A stretch of DNA of 64,000 nt from Tillandsia leiboldiana. Lineage: Eukaryota > Streptophyta > Magnoliopsida > Poales > Bromeliaceae. Under the pieces are notes generated by a model. The model ran no database searches. It was not told the origin of the DNA and worked only from the letters and a program-made list of their open reading frames with translations. Each line of letters opens with the position of its first letter. The first letter of the stretch is position 1. The stretch spans positions 16,977,164-17,041,163 of the forward strand of contig CM055074.1 of the NCBI GenBank assembly GCA_029204045.2, read 5' to 3'. Below, in pieces: positions 42,489 to 54,495 of the stretch. The position numbers and the translations under genes are program-made.

Positions 42489-44450
42489 TTAGAACTTAAG
42501 ACAAGGAAAGATATCACCTTTCCGAATCCAAAATCGCTGGATTTTGGGTTGTCTTGATTCGTTGTGGCCGGGGGTTGTCCGCTTTGACTGTTGGTCCACC
42601 TTAGGTCTTTGCCTTGCAGTGATCCACTTGAATGATTGATGTTGTGGCTCGGACCTTTGGTGGGTTGAGTGAACTCCTTTGACTTGATGTGTCTTTTGAT
42701 TCCGTTGAGTTCGCTCCGTAGATGAAGTTGCCGAAGAATTTTTCTTTCTCTTTTTCGGGCAATCCTTCACCAAATGTCCTTCAAGTCCACAAAGGTGACA
42801 CGTTCTTCCTTTCAATTTGAATGTGGAACTTGAAGCATGCACAGTTTGATCCTTTTTAAATCCCAAACCAACCTTGCTTGTTTGACCTAATCCGGACATA
42901 CAATCTAGTTTCTCAGAATCGGTTGAAAGCCTTTGTATGTCGGATTTAAGTTGATGAACTTGCTTGGTCAAAGCTTGATTGGTGACATGAATATCCTCAA
43001 ACTGTTTTTCTAGAAAACCAATCTTGTCCATATATGATTTAGCGTTTGTCTCCGATTGGTTTCGCTCTTCTTGGAGGATTTTATTGTTTTCCAATAAACG
43101 TTCTCATTCCTCCTCGAGATCATGAAGTTTTATCTTTAAAGCATGATTCTCGTCTTGATCTTCAAGTCGTTGCTTTCTCAACTTCTTGATATGTTTGGCC
43201 ATCTTCTTAGATTCCGCAAGAAGTTGTTGATATGCCTCAACGAGTTCTTCCTCGTCCGACTCCCCCTCACTTGATGACTCTCCGCCGGTTGTTGATGTTT
43301 CATACAAAATCAAAGGAGTAGAGTCAGTGACTAATGATGATAAACAATTATTAGAAGAGGGAAAATGAGAGGCATGAGAAGCAACGATTTTTTCCTCTTT
43401 ACTTGAGGTCGATTCATTAGAAGTAGAATCGTCCCAAGTTTTCGCTTGCAAAGCCTTCTTTTTATATGATTTCGGAGAAGGACAATTCGTTGAAAAATGG
43501 TCGTAGCCTTTGCATCGATAGCATTGGATTTCCCCTTCGAAATCATCTTTTTCTTTTTCTTTAGAAGGTTTTGCAAAGCTTTTGAGGTTAGAGGATTTAG
43601 AACCCGATGATCCTTTAGAAGGTTTCGTGGATGAAGATCCATCGGTTCGATTCTTCCAAAATTTCCGACGAAATTTCTTTACGATCCGCGCCAATTGTTC
43701 TTCAAAATCGGCAAAAGAGATTTCATCGTCGGAACTTGATTCGCTATCTTCTTCCTTTGTTGATTTGAATGCAATACCTGTAAGCTTAGAAGAAGACTTG
43801 GAAGAAACTTGATTAGTAGGAAAAGTCATTTCATAAGTTTGCAAAGCACCTACTAATTCCTCTACACTCATCTCATCCGGATGACTAACGGTTTCAATGG
43901 CGGTAACCTTTGCCCTAAACCGTTCCGGAAGAGTCCGAAGTATCTTTCTTACAATTTTCGACTCCGGGATCTTTTCTCCTAAATTAGCACATGTATTTAT
44001 TACATCTTGAAGTCTAGTGTAATAATCTGTAAACAATTCATACTCTTCCATATGAATAGAGTCAAATTGACTTGTAAGCATCTGGAGCTTTTGAATTTTT
44101 ACAAGATTAGTACCCTCATGTGTAATTTTGAGAATATCCCAAATTTCCTTCGCGGTTTCACACGCGGAAATTCGTGTGAACTCAGTCGAGGAAAGAGAAT
44201 TAAATAAAGCGTTCATACCTTTCCCATTGTAAGAAGATCTTTCAAATTCCTCTTTGGACCATCTAGAGCGAGGTTTTGGGGTAGTAGAATTTCCTACTTC
44301 CTCAACAGGATGCACCCAACCGTATTCCACGGATTGCCATACCCGCTCATCAATTGCGATGAGAAAAGCTCTCATCCGCACTTTCCAATAAGCATAATTA
44401 GTCCCATCAAAAAGAGGAGGTCTATAAATATTACCACTTTCACCCATCAT
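42489..44450 (-). pseudogene. gag: B1 gag (one premature stop)
   Basis: It starts ATGATG at 44445-44450 (MMGESGNIYRPPLFDG) and ends at 42489. The UBN2-type capsid region covers the first ~240 codons, the first knuckle is CYRCKGYDHFSTNC, then a coiled coil, and the second knuckle is CHLCGLEGHLVKDC. The frame is open except for TGA at 43101-43103, where B2 has CGA, consistent with deamination of a methylated CpG. It ends RKGDIFPCLKF, so no protease follows. A single change separates it from an open gag frame. Similarity to A1 gag is clear throughout. Confidence 0.9.
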
Positions 44451-44471
44451 GATAGATAAACCTAAAACCCG

Positions 44472-44482
44472 CTCTGATACCA
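44472..44482 (-). promoter_or_regulatory. B1 primer binding site
   Basis: The minus strand reads TGGTATCAGAG next to the LTR terminus CTCAACA, identical to the autonomous SIRE copies. Confidence 0.9.
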
Positions 44483-44484
44483 AT

Positions 44485-45791
44485 TGTTGAGTTATGAATC
44501 CCAAAGGATCTAAATAGGTACTATCAAACAACTAGAGGGGGGGTGAATAGGTGTAATACTTAAAAACTCAATCTCAGTGCAAAATAAAAACCAATGCGGA
44601 AAATAAAAACAGAACACCGAGATATACGTGGAAACTCAATCCAGGAGAAAAACCACGGGACCAACACGCAATAACAATCCACTAAGAATAGAAGAATAAC
44701 AAGGTGATTACCGACTCCACGGACTCAACCCCTCCTTCAGCTTCTTCGGACCTCGCGCTGACCGGTTGGATATCCACGCAATAACAATCCCTAAGAAAAG
44801 AAGAATAACAAGGTGATTACCGTCTCCACGGATTTAACCCCTCCTTCAATTTCTTGGACCTCGCGCTCCACCGTTTTGCCCGTCCACTGCTCACGTTCGA
44901 ATCCACGAACGCACGCTTCGAATCCACGAAACGCCTTTAGCACACCGAATCCACGATGCCACGTCGAATCCACGACGCAAACTCAGTCGATAAGAATATT
45001 GACTTCGATGGTGATCCTTTGCTTAGATTATCAATGAAGAACCGTAGAAGAAATCTCTAAGCAAAGATTAGATCAATTCGACCAAAGATATGTTCTTGAA
45101 GGAACCATCGAATTGACCTAAAAGAGGCTATAAAGAAGAACGATAAAAACCTAGCCTCTAGGGTTGCTCTCAAGTGTTTTATAAATTAATCGGTAGAGAA
45201 CACCCGTTCTTGAGAAACCCTAAATGTCTATTTATAGTTTAGAAACCTTTGGAAAGAGATAAGCATCAAAAACTACCTTAACAGAAATTTTCCCGCACGA
45301 CGATCCGGATCAGATTTATGGCGATCCTGATCGTCGTCTTTTTTCCAGCAATTCCTGAAAAAAACAAGGTTCGGGATCCGGATCGGAATTCTGATCCGGA
45401 TCGGAATTCTGATCCTGATCGGAATTCTGATCCTGATCGGAATTCTGATCCTGATCGGAATTCTGAACATCCAATTTGTCCAGTTTTTGATTTTTAAGCA
45501 ATGAAAACTTATCCAAGTGTTTCTAAACTACTCAAATGTATTCGGATCACCAAAATTATTTAGTTAAACGTACCTAAGCAATCCGAATCCATTTTCCTTG
45601 AGATTGATCTATAAGATCCACAATTCTTCACCTTCAATCTTCAAGACTCAAAACACTAAGTGTCAACTTGAGCTCTTGTTGAATCTTCTCTAAGTCTTCG
45701 ATTGCTGATTGACAATTTGATCACTTCAAGACTCCGACTCAACCCACTGACTTGACTCACGAAATATGCCAACACCAAAAATGCCGTAACA
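44485..45791 (-). repeat. B1 5' LTR
   Basis: It is nearly identical to 39580-40868 but 18 bp longer, because the GATCC(G/T)GATC array has five units (45375, 45393, 45411, 45429, 45447) instead of four. The hairpin group is at about 44895-44980. Confidence 0.9.
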
Positions 45792-45796
45792 GTTGT

Positions 45797-46338
45797 TGAT
45801 ATGCCTCAACGAGTTCTTCTTCGTCCGACACCCCCACACTTGATGACTCTCCGCCGGATGTTGATGTTTCATGCAAAATCAAAGGAATAGAGTCAGTGAT
45901 TAAAGATGATAAGCAAATATTAGAAGAGGGAATATGAGAGGCATGTAAGGCAACGACTTTTTCCTCTTTACTTGAGGTCGATTCATTAGAAGTAGAATCG
46001 TCCCAAGTTTTCGCTTGCAAAGCCTTCTTTATATATGATTTCGGAGAAGGACAATCCATTGAAATATGGCCGTAGCCTTTGCATCTATAGCATTGGATTT
46101 CCTCTTCGAAATCATCTTTTTCTTTTTCTTTAGAAGGTTTTGCAAAGCCTTTGAGATTAGAGGATTTAGAACCCGATGATCCTTTTAATGGTTTCGTGGA
46201 TGAAGATCCATCGGTTTGATTCTTCTAAAACTTCCGACGAAATTTCTTTACGATCCGCGCCAATTGTTCTTCAAAATCGGCAAAAGAGATTTCATCGTCG
46301 GAACTTGATTCGCTATCTTCTTCCTTTGTTGATTTGAA
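45797..46338 (-). pseudogene. B2 gag, middle part
   Basis: This is the continuation of B2 gag after B1. The knuckle CYRCKGYGHISMDC is visible (about 46040-46095), followed by the Ser-rich segment. A TAG replaces a Trp codon near 46224-46229. It is cut at 46338 by A4. The N-terminal gag and 5' LTR of B2 are not in the window before the gap. Confidence 0.85.
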
Positions 46339-47616
46339 TGTTGGGTTATATGTAATATAGATCTAAATAGGGGAAGAAACACCTAGAGGGGGGTGAATAG
46401 GTGTAAACGTATAAACACTCAAAAATCGTTGCGATAAAAACCCAATGCGGAAATAAAAATAATACGCAAGATTTTTACGTGGAAAACTCCAAACCGGAGT
46501 AAAAAAATCACGGGACCGATAACACGGCAGAAATCCACTAGAATTAAAACACGTACAAGGTGATTTACCGTACACACTTACGACTCAACCTTTTCCATAC
46601 GCTCCTAGAGGATCTTCTCCGCTCGCTCCACGACGCTTCTCGAATCCACGATCTGCGCCCAACGCCGAATCCACGGCGTCCAACGTCGAATCCACGACGT
46701 CCGACCGAATCCACGGTCTTCACCCAGTAGCACCCTTCGAATCCACGAACGTGCCTCGCTCCGAATCCACGAGAGCGGTTGAACCTTGAATCCACAAGGA
46801 CACGCGAATCCACGCGCCGATTTTGGAAATCGTTGTTTTTGGGTGGTGATGATCCGCCGAATACTTAGATCAAAGATAGATAGGAAATACCATCTAAGTA
46901 TTCATTAGTTTGATTCAACTCAAGATGTGAGTATGAAAACCTAGAATCAAACTAATCAATATAGATGAAGAAACATAGAGTATTATCTAATGATTTCCTT
47001 TCTTCTCTATATGTGGATCTAGGGCCGTATAAGATGATACTTTATTATGACGGCTATTTTCCTTTTTCACACCAGAAAAAGAGTCATAGGGTCTATTTAT
47101 AGGTTAGAAACCCTAGGAAGGAGATAAGAATCAAAAACCTACCATTTCTGGAATTTTTACGGACGGCGATCCGGATCGGATTTGGGCGATCCGGATTGCA
47201 GTAGCAATAAAGACGGTTTCCAGAAAATCAAACGTTCGGGATCCGGATCGGATTGTCTGATCCGGATTGTCCATACAATTCAGAAAACTCAACGTTCGGG
47301 ATTCGGATCGTGAGATGCTGCGATCCGGATTGAAGTATTGTATGAAACAACAACCTTCGGGATCCGGACTGTTGGCTCTGATCCGGATCCTGAACATGTC
47401 CGAACACCAGTTTTTGATTTTTATGCAATTAAAAATTCTTCCAGGTGTTTCTACACTACAAGAAGTATTCGGATCACCAATAAACTTTAGTTAAACATAC
47501 CTGATCCTTTTGAATTCTTCTTTCTTGAGATTGAGTTAAATGATCCAACTTTCTTCACCTTCAATCTTCAAGACTTGAACCTTTCACGAAACTACGCCAA
47601 CTCAAATTCCGTAACA
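46339..47616 (-). repeat. A4 3' LTR (1278 bp)
   Basis: Termini are as in A1. The palindrome array is at 47168-47389 (pairs beginning 47168, 47240, 47300 and 47361), the TATAAATA box at about 47094-47101, and the hairpin array at about 46626-46828, with all eight loops close to TGGATT and paired stems. Confidence 0.9.
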
Positions 47617-48321
47617 ATCTCCCCCTTTGGCGGTTTCGTGACAAAACACAGATCCACTAAAGAAAATTCAAAAAGATATTTTTGTTGCTATCACCATACA
47701 ACAAAAATTTACAATGGAGATCCAAAAATTTAAAAACATGAGATAAACTCCTAAAACAGACTCTAGACTTAGACATCTGTACTCTCTGCACAAAGAAATC
47801 ATTCTTGACAAAAAGAGAGATCGTTAGATACCTCAAGAATATTTAACATTCAAAACCTAACAGAGATAGAGTTTATGCTCATCATGACATTGAGTAATTC
47901 AGATATGTAATAAGATCACAATCAAACATTGACATATCTTGTAAGCAATAAAATTCCAAATGTCATAAACTTTGCTTTGTTAGTAATCAAACAACTTGTT
48001 AGTAATAATACATGTTCAAATAGTTAGTCGAATAGTTAGTAGGAACATGCAACAAATCACAAGATAAACACCAAAGTTGTGATACTTACCCTTCACCAAA
48101 GTCAAAGTTGAAGTGATACTTACCTTGATGTTCACACATTCACATCATCATTGTTCAAGTTCTCTCTAAACTCTCTCCCCCCTTTTGTCACAAACAAAGC
48201 CAAAATTACAAAATTTAAGGAGAGTTAAATAGAGCAAAATAAAGAAACTCCTGAGAACTAAAACTAAAACCTAAAACTTAAAAACCTGCAATAGAAACGA
48301 TAACGGTTAGAGCATAAGAGA

Positions 48322-49034
48322 TCAAGCCAAATCAGAACTGTCTGAGCTAGTATCGTCTATCTTGTTCAAGATTCCTTTCAGCATTCGCGATAATTTGGAA
48401 CATTTCTTCTTCATCTGTTTTGGTCAGCGGCCATTTGTCGGAGACCTAATCCCAATTTCTCTTGCTCAGCAGACAGTCTTCTTTGGTCCTGATGAATGGC
48501 GGCCAATACAGTAGCTTCTAGAGCGTTTCTCTTGGAAGTCGCTGGACGAGTTGTAGAGGCAGATGATGCAAGCTGGTCTTCAGTCCATGCGGATTCGCTA
48601 GGTACCGTGTATGCTCTAGAGAGGGATTCAGTAATTTGAATTCCACTTCCCTCTTCATTTTCCTTAATCCTAGCCGAGCTGATAAAGTCTTGTGGAGGTG
48701 CTTGGCTAGCAGCTAGTTGCTCAATGGAGATTCCTTGAGCACACCCTCTTTTGCGAGCAACACCTTTTCTTCTTGTCTTCTCAGAGGTTTCTTCTATTGG
48801 GGCTTTGCCCTTTTCAGCAGTAGTAGGTGATGAAGCTTCAGCAGGGGCTTTCCCTTTGGAGATAATGGGGACAGTTCCCTCGATTTCGATGTTATCCCAG
48901 TCAATCGACTCCGTTTCCGACTCCGTGTCGGAATCATCCTTTGTCTTCTTAGCTTTCTTAGCCTTCTTAGCCTTTGCAGTATCCTTGACATGTACCATGG
49001 CAGCAAGTAGGAAAATAATCCAAGTGATCACCAT
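48322..49034 (-). pseudogene. A4 3' accessory ORF with a late frameshift
   Basis: It starts MVITWIIFLLAAMVH, then KKAKK repeats, an acidic stretch, KGKAP motifs and KTRRKGVARKRG. The C-terminal coiled coil is cut by a one-base deletion at about 48420, giving a stop after QNR at 48411. The homologous end (as in A5) continues in another frame to 48322. It is closer to A5 than to A1. The basic and hydrophobic parts are all preserved. Confidence 0.8.
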
Positions 49035-49059
49035 TTTGATTACTAGTGAAAAATGTATT

Positions 49060-49444
49060 CTGCGAAGACCAACTCAAGAACACATGAAAAATTGTTAATT
49101 TTCAAAGATTTGAAAAATTGTACCCAAACAATCATAATCATGTAGAGAGACTAAGAATCAAATTAGTTTTGCAAAAGGACTTTTAAAAATAGATCAATTG
49201 CATGATTTTCGAAAATCCTTATTATATGCCCTAAAACCGAAATTTTAGAAATCGAAGCCTAAAAATCCGTTAATCAGGAGAAAACCTAGCATATAATCAA
49301 AACTAATCTACCCAGAGTTCTTATTTCAAAAGAAATTTGATCAAAAACCATCCACAAATGAAATCGATACAAGAAATTCATCACGTTTTGAGGAGGAATA
49401 AGAAAAACGGTGAAAAAACCGAGATTTTGATCAATAAAACTTAC
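49060..49444 (-). other. Candidate leader intron of the A4 3' ORF (385 nt)
   Basis: Donor AA|GTAAGT (minus strand) and acceptor TTCGCAG lie at the same places as in A1 and A5, and the ORF start is 26 bases downstream. Confidence 0.6.
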
Positions 49445-49570
49445 TTGGAGTTGAAGAACTTGAGTTTGAAAGCTTCAAAGATGGATGAAAATTAGAGAGA
49501 GAAGCTCTGGAAGCTTGAGAACAAAAGATTAAGGTAAAAGAAATCAAAACCCTCTTGTTCTTATTAAAAC

Positions 49571-49671
49571 CCTAGCCGTGATCCGGATCGGATCGAGATT
49601 TCGATCCGGATCGGCCAGCCGCAGGAAGAAGCCTGCGTTCGGGATCCGGATCACTTATCCCGATCCGGATC
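49571..49671 (-). promoter_or_regulatory. Internal promoter of A4
   Basis: Palindromes GATCCGGATC start at 49580, 49603, 49643 and 49662, two pairs rather than the three in A1 and A5. The TATA position reads TTAATAAG, so this copy may be weaker. Confidence 0.6.
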
Positions 49672-50606
49672 GGCTGCAACTTTTTCTTCAGAAAAATTTA
49701 GAAAAATTCAATAAAATCCAGAAAAAGTATGTAAGCACAACTGTGTATCAACTTTAAACAAAAACATCGTTTCATACAACAAGAACTAGATTATGCCAAA
49801 TCTATCAATAATATCCAAAAATGAAACAAAAATTTACAAGAATTAAATCCCTTAAAGTTGAACACATTCAATTACATCTAACTTGATCTTATGAGTAATG
49901 CCTTTATCAAATCATCAATTCGGTAAAGAAAATGAAATACAAAGATCAATAGATGTTTGAAATCCCAAATATGGTAGATAATTTATCTAGACAATCTGTT
50001 GAAGAGAGTGGCTCTTTGAGCATCTTTCTTTAAAATCCCACCTTATACCAACCTTGAAATTTGACGGAGTCAAGTATTTCAATCATGCATTTTACATAAT
50101 CAAAAATTGAACAACCATGCTTGGTATACATGTGGTAGCTGCACACAATACTCGGACGACCGAGGTGGTAGCTCTTTCCTCCATGTGGTGGTAGTTTTCA
50201 CACTCCTCATTGGGATGTAACTCTTTCCACATCTTTTGAGCATTTCACTTTTCTTTGACTCCCCCTCAATTGGCTATCAATTATTTAAGATATAAAGTAT
50301 TCAACCAAAAATTGATCTCGATTTCATACTCGACTAAACAGTCAAATAAGATAATAACTATACCAAGAGATCATTGAGAGAGAAATTGACTTTGATCACT
50401 TAGAAGATGATTTAATTAACATAAATGATCATTGCAACAGTGAAATATTATGATGGCAAAAGCATAATAAATTTCTAAATGTGCGAAAAGATGCAATTAA
50501 AGTCAATTATGATCTATGCTCAATTAATGTCCTATGTACAAACATAGATAATGAACAAAACAAAACAATACAAAACCTATCCTAAGCAAAGGTTTCAAAA
50601 AGAAGT
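49672..50606 (-). other. A4 post-pol noncoding spacer
   Basis: This corresponds to 11139-12073 of A1. The CUACCAC block is at 50120-50240 with the CTCGG/CCGAG hairpin at 50151-50164, and a PPT-like tract is at about 50258-50272. Nothing else is recognised. Confidence 0.65.
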
Positions 50607-51836
50607 TTATTTCAAGGAAAGCATTCCATTGCTTGTCGCAAATGAATAAAACGTTTTGATCCAAGGTTTTGTTAATATGTCAGCTATTGATCCTCAGTTG
50701 AAATATATGAAAGTTGAAGAGTATTTGATTCAACTAGCTCTCTAAGAAAATGATATCTAGTTCAATATGTTTTGTTCTAGAGTGCAACACAGGGTTTTTA
50801 GAAATGTTAATGCACTTGTGTTGTCACAAAGAATTGTTACCGAAGATGCTGAAATGCGGAAGTCGCTCAATACGCTTTTCATCCAAATGAGTTGAGTTGA
50901 GCAACTTCCAGCTGAAATGTATTCCGCTTCGGCAGTCGAGAGTGCTATGCAATTCTGCTTTTTACTGTGCCATGCAACAAGGCAATGGCCAAGATAGAAG
51001 CATGCACCACTCGTGCTTTTCCGATCATCCACTGATCCTGCCCAATCGGCATCTGAGTATCCAACAATATCCAGACTTGTTCCCATAGGATACCAAATTC
51101 CGAAATTAATTGATCCTTTGATGTACCGGATGATCCTTTCACCGCTTTCAGGTGAACCTCCTTTGGTGCTGATTGATATCTCGCGCAAATCCCACAACCT
51201 AAAGGATATATCCGGGCGACTAGCCGTGAGGTAAAGTAGACTTCCAATCATACTTCGATACAGTTTCTCGTCTACATTCTCACTATGTGATTCACTTCCA
51301 AGTCCCTTGTGGCTAGTTCCCATTGGAGTTGGAAAATCTTTACAATTTTCTAGATCAAACTTTTTGACCACTCCATTGCATACTTGGATTGACTCAAGTG
51401 AATACCTTCATCATTTTGTTTAATTTGCAATCCAAGAAAATAAGTCAATTCGCCCATCATGGACATCTCAAATTCGCTTTCCATGGTCTCCGCGAATTTA
51501 GAAGCATCATTATCTCTTGTTGCGCCAAATACAATGTCATCGACATAGATTTGTGCTACAATGAAATTGTTTTGATAATGCTTCACAAAGAGAGTCCTGT
51601 CAGCTCCCCCTCGAGTATAGCCCTTCTCCAAAAGGTGCTTTGTTAACCTTTCGTACCATGCTCGCGGTGCTTGTTTCAGACCGTAAAGAGCCTTTTTCAA
51701 ACGAAAAACATGGTTAGGTTGTTTATGATCTACAAAACCTTTCGGTTGAGCCACATAAACTTCCTCATTTAAAAACCATTTAGAAATGCGCTCTTACGTC
51801 CATTTGAAATAATTTGATTTTAAAATGACAAGCATA
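50607..51836 (-). pseudogene. A4 RT (C-terminal part) and RNase H
   Basis: AQPKGFVDHKQPNHVFRLKK, YVDDIVFGA (near 51540-51565), YSDADWAGS and STAEAEYIS are recognisable. Small indels split it into at least three frames, near 51360, 51190 and 50815. The rest of pol is lost in the gap. Confidence 0.88.
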
Positions 51837-51936
51837 NNNNNNNNNNNNNNNNNNNNNNNNNNNNNNNNNNNNNNNNNNNNNNNNNNNNNNNNNNNNNNNN
51901 NNNNNNNNNNNNNNNNNNNNNNNNNNNNNNNNNNNN
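51837..51936. other. Assembly gap, 100 N
   Basis: Exactly 100 N between SIRE A4 RT on the left and a gypsy LTR on the right. The round number suggests a gap of unknown size. Adjacent elements may be joined wrongly across it. Confidence 0.98.
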
Positions 51937-54495
51937 TGGCGCAGGTGCACCGGGTGCAGTGGGAGCCCAGGGGAGTAATGGGCTGGACTGTTGGTGGACC
52001 GTGGCCGCACTGTGCGCGCCCGAAAGTTGTGGGCCGGGCCGCACTGTGTGCGCCCGGAAATTTCCGGGCGCCCGAAACTCGGGACTTATTGGGAATTATC
52101 CCAATTGTTTCCTCAGCCTATTTAAAGGCAACCCGAGCCCCCTTCCTTTGCCTTTTTCTCTCAACCCTCTCACTCTCTGCCCGAGGCCCCTCAAGCAAAG
52201 TTTTTCACCTCTAAGTGCTTGATCTTCCTGCCAAGTTCTAGGATTTTTGGAGGCTCGAATCCCGAGGTTCCCCATTTTACGGCGCGGCGCGACGTTGCAT
52301 TCCTGGGTTCTTCTTCGGCGCGGCGACAGTGTTTTAGCTCCCCTGGGCTACCCCGAGATCATTTTGCGGTGATTCTTGCGCCGGCAGACTCCTAAGAGGT
52401 AGGACTTCATCTTTCGTTTTGGTCGCGCTTTCTCATTTCAAGGTTTTGGCACGGATCCCGAGGCAAACAGTGACCCCTTTTTCTGTGTGGACTTCCTTGA
52501 CAGCAGCGGGGTATTTTGGCCATATCTTTGCACACGAGCGTTGGACGGAAACGAGTTTATACAACTTTTCCATCTACGGATCGCAAGGGACGCGCTCGTA
52601 TTTTTATTGGATTTTTGTGAGATTTACTTCGAGGTGAAAATTACTGTTTTCTCAGTGAACAGTGCACAGTTTTTAGCACAGATTTTTGTATGAGTGTACC
52701 CCATTGCCGAATTTTTATCTTGACTTACCGAACTCGGATTTGGGCGTGCAAGGTACCGTTGCGAAGCTATCGACGCGAGGATCGCTGTGGTATTTTTCTT
52801 GGAATTTTCTGGGCACTTTCTGTAGGTGATAATTTAACAGTTGTGAATCCGAGGTTGTAGATGGTGATGAGAGCAATAATTGGGAGCCTAAGTGTAATTA
52901 GTGAGCTTTGTATTGTACAAGGAATATTTCGGGTGTGCTAAAATTGTGGGAGCAAGGATTTGGAGTTTTGGTATTTTCTAGCTGTACGGACTTGGACAGT
53001 TTGCACCAGGTGGGTGGTTGTTGTACTCCTCTCCTTTGTTATGCCCACTAGGAATATCAGAGTACCCCTGTTTTGATGTTGCTGAATGCGTTAATTGGTA
53101 GACTCGCATGCTTTAGGGAGCAAATTATTGGTTATCTAATCCATGAAAAATTATTGTTAGACTGATTACTTGTTTTAATCGCTTAATTTCTGGACTGTAT
53201 GCTTAGAGACAAGTGATAATAATTGAGGACTGCAAAACTGATGATTATTCTTATGGGACTGTCACCCTAGCTTATGTCACTTTAAACTGCTATTCTCGAA
53301 AACTGGACAAAAATATTGAGTCAATGCATGATTAAATTGGTCACATGATTATGTCATCATTTACTGCTATACTATTTTTGGGACTTGACTTAGGAGATAC
53401 CATGCATTTATTCTTTTCTCCTCCTAGTATTGACACTTGCGGCTTAGTCGCTCAGGTTCGAGCGTGTGTTGGACACTGTAGTCGGGTATTGGGGATTTGG
53501 GACAGGTTGGGTTTATGTCAGGGTGTTGCGGCGACCACGGATCTTGGGTGGTTGACCGGCTTATACTATTGCATCAGATTGGGTGTTTTGGGGGATCGGG
53601 CTTTCTTTAGTGGAGGGTTTTTCCCACTTCATTGAGTCTCGATCCAGTCCTGCTATATCAGGTTACTTGTGGTTACTTATTTTCCTCGTGTGGGTCGCTC
53701 CCCACGAGTGCGACTCCGGAGTGCGCGGCAGACAGACTTGAGTCCTGGGGACTCCTTTTGCTTCGGTGTTATGCGTAGGCTGGCATACCCGTCGCGGCAG
53801 AGCAGGCAGTGCCAGTGTCCACTGGCGACCAGATTGGGTCCTTTGGACAGGCTTCTTTATACTGATGCATTCCTTTTCCCATCCGTGTTGAGTTATCATG
53901 TAGAGGCATATTAGGGATAGCATTTTATCAGTTGCTCCATTTATCTACACCCCCTTTCTTTTCCTTTCCCTTTTTGCCTCTGATCACCTGGTGGGCATAT
54001 CTGAGCTGAGGCTTTACCCACTAGGGGAGGCTACTGTTTATGGTAGTACTTACCCCCATTATTTTTCTTGTTCTTTTTCTCTCTCCCCTTGTTTTGCAGA
54101 GTCCTCTGTGGGAGTTGCTGGGTCGCCAGCAACTGATCGGGGCAAGCGCATCGCGGACTAGATAGAGAGCCTCCCGAGGGTTGTAGCTGGAGCTTTTGGG
54201 TACCTGGTCTTCTCAGACAGCTTTTGTTTATTTCTTTTTGGGTCTGGCTTTTGCCAGCTGTTTGTATTTAGTGGTGAGCTGGGAGAGACATCTGTATTTT
54301 ATTCCACTGTTGTACTCTTTTACTTCCAGCTTCTGTCTGAGATACAGTAGTTTTAGTTTAGCTCTGATTATTATGCTCTTTTATTATTATTTCTTATCTG
54401 AGCAGGTTACCGACGCTTCGTGTATGTGGGAAATACCGCATGCACGGCGGATCTGTAGACGGGCCCGGGTTCTGGTTTACACCCGGGGCGTGACA
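51937..54495 (+). repeat. Gypsy LTR G4, 3' portion
   Basis: This is related to the G2 LTR family: it contains GGAAATTTCCGGGCGCCCGAAA-like sequence near 52051-52076, a TATTTAAA box at 52119-52126, and ends ...CCCGGGGCGTGACA at 54495. Its start is in the gap, so it is either a solo LTR or a 3' LTR. It is inserted into the gag of G3. There is no coding sequence. The stretch 52130-54490 is leader-type noncoding sequence. Confidence 0.82.

Larger units (their letters stand above)
39580..45791 (-). mobile_element. Complete gag-only SIRE-derived element B1 (TR-GAG-like)
   Basis: LTRs are at 39580-40868 (1289 bp) and 44485-45791 (1307 bp), with a 3616-bp internal region, PBS at 44472-44482, PPT at 40869 and TSD GTTGT at 39575-39579 and 45792-45796. 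gag is the only coding region: the reading frame ends at FPCLKF, just before where the protease starts in A1 (FPCLVTN...WYLDSG), and protease, integrase, RT and RNase H are all absent. B2 has the same arrangement, so it is a family trait. It shares the PBS, PPT, UGGAUU hairpins, CUACCAC block and palindromes with autonomous SIRE copies, implying mobilisation in trans. Confidence 0.9.
46339..51836 (-). mobile_element. SIRE copia A4, 3' half up to the assembly gap
   Basis: The minus-strand 3' LTR (46339-47616), PPT (47617), 3' ORF (48322-49034), internal promoter (49571-49671), conserved RNA block (50120-50240) and RT-RNase H (50607-51836) are present. The gap begins within RT. It is inserted in B2 gag after GATTTGAA. 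It is more decayed than A1, with several frameshifts. Confidence 0.88.
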
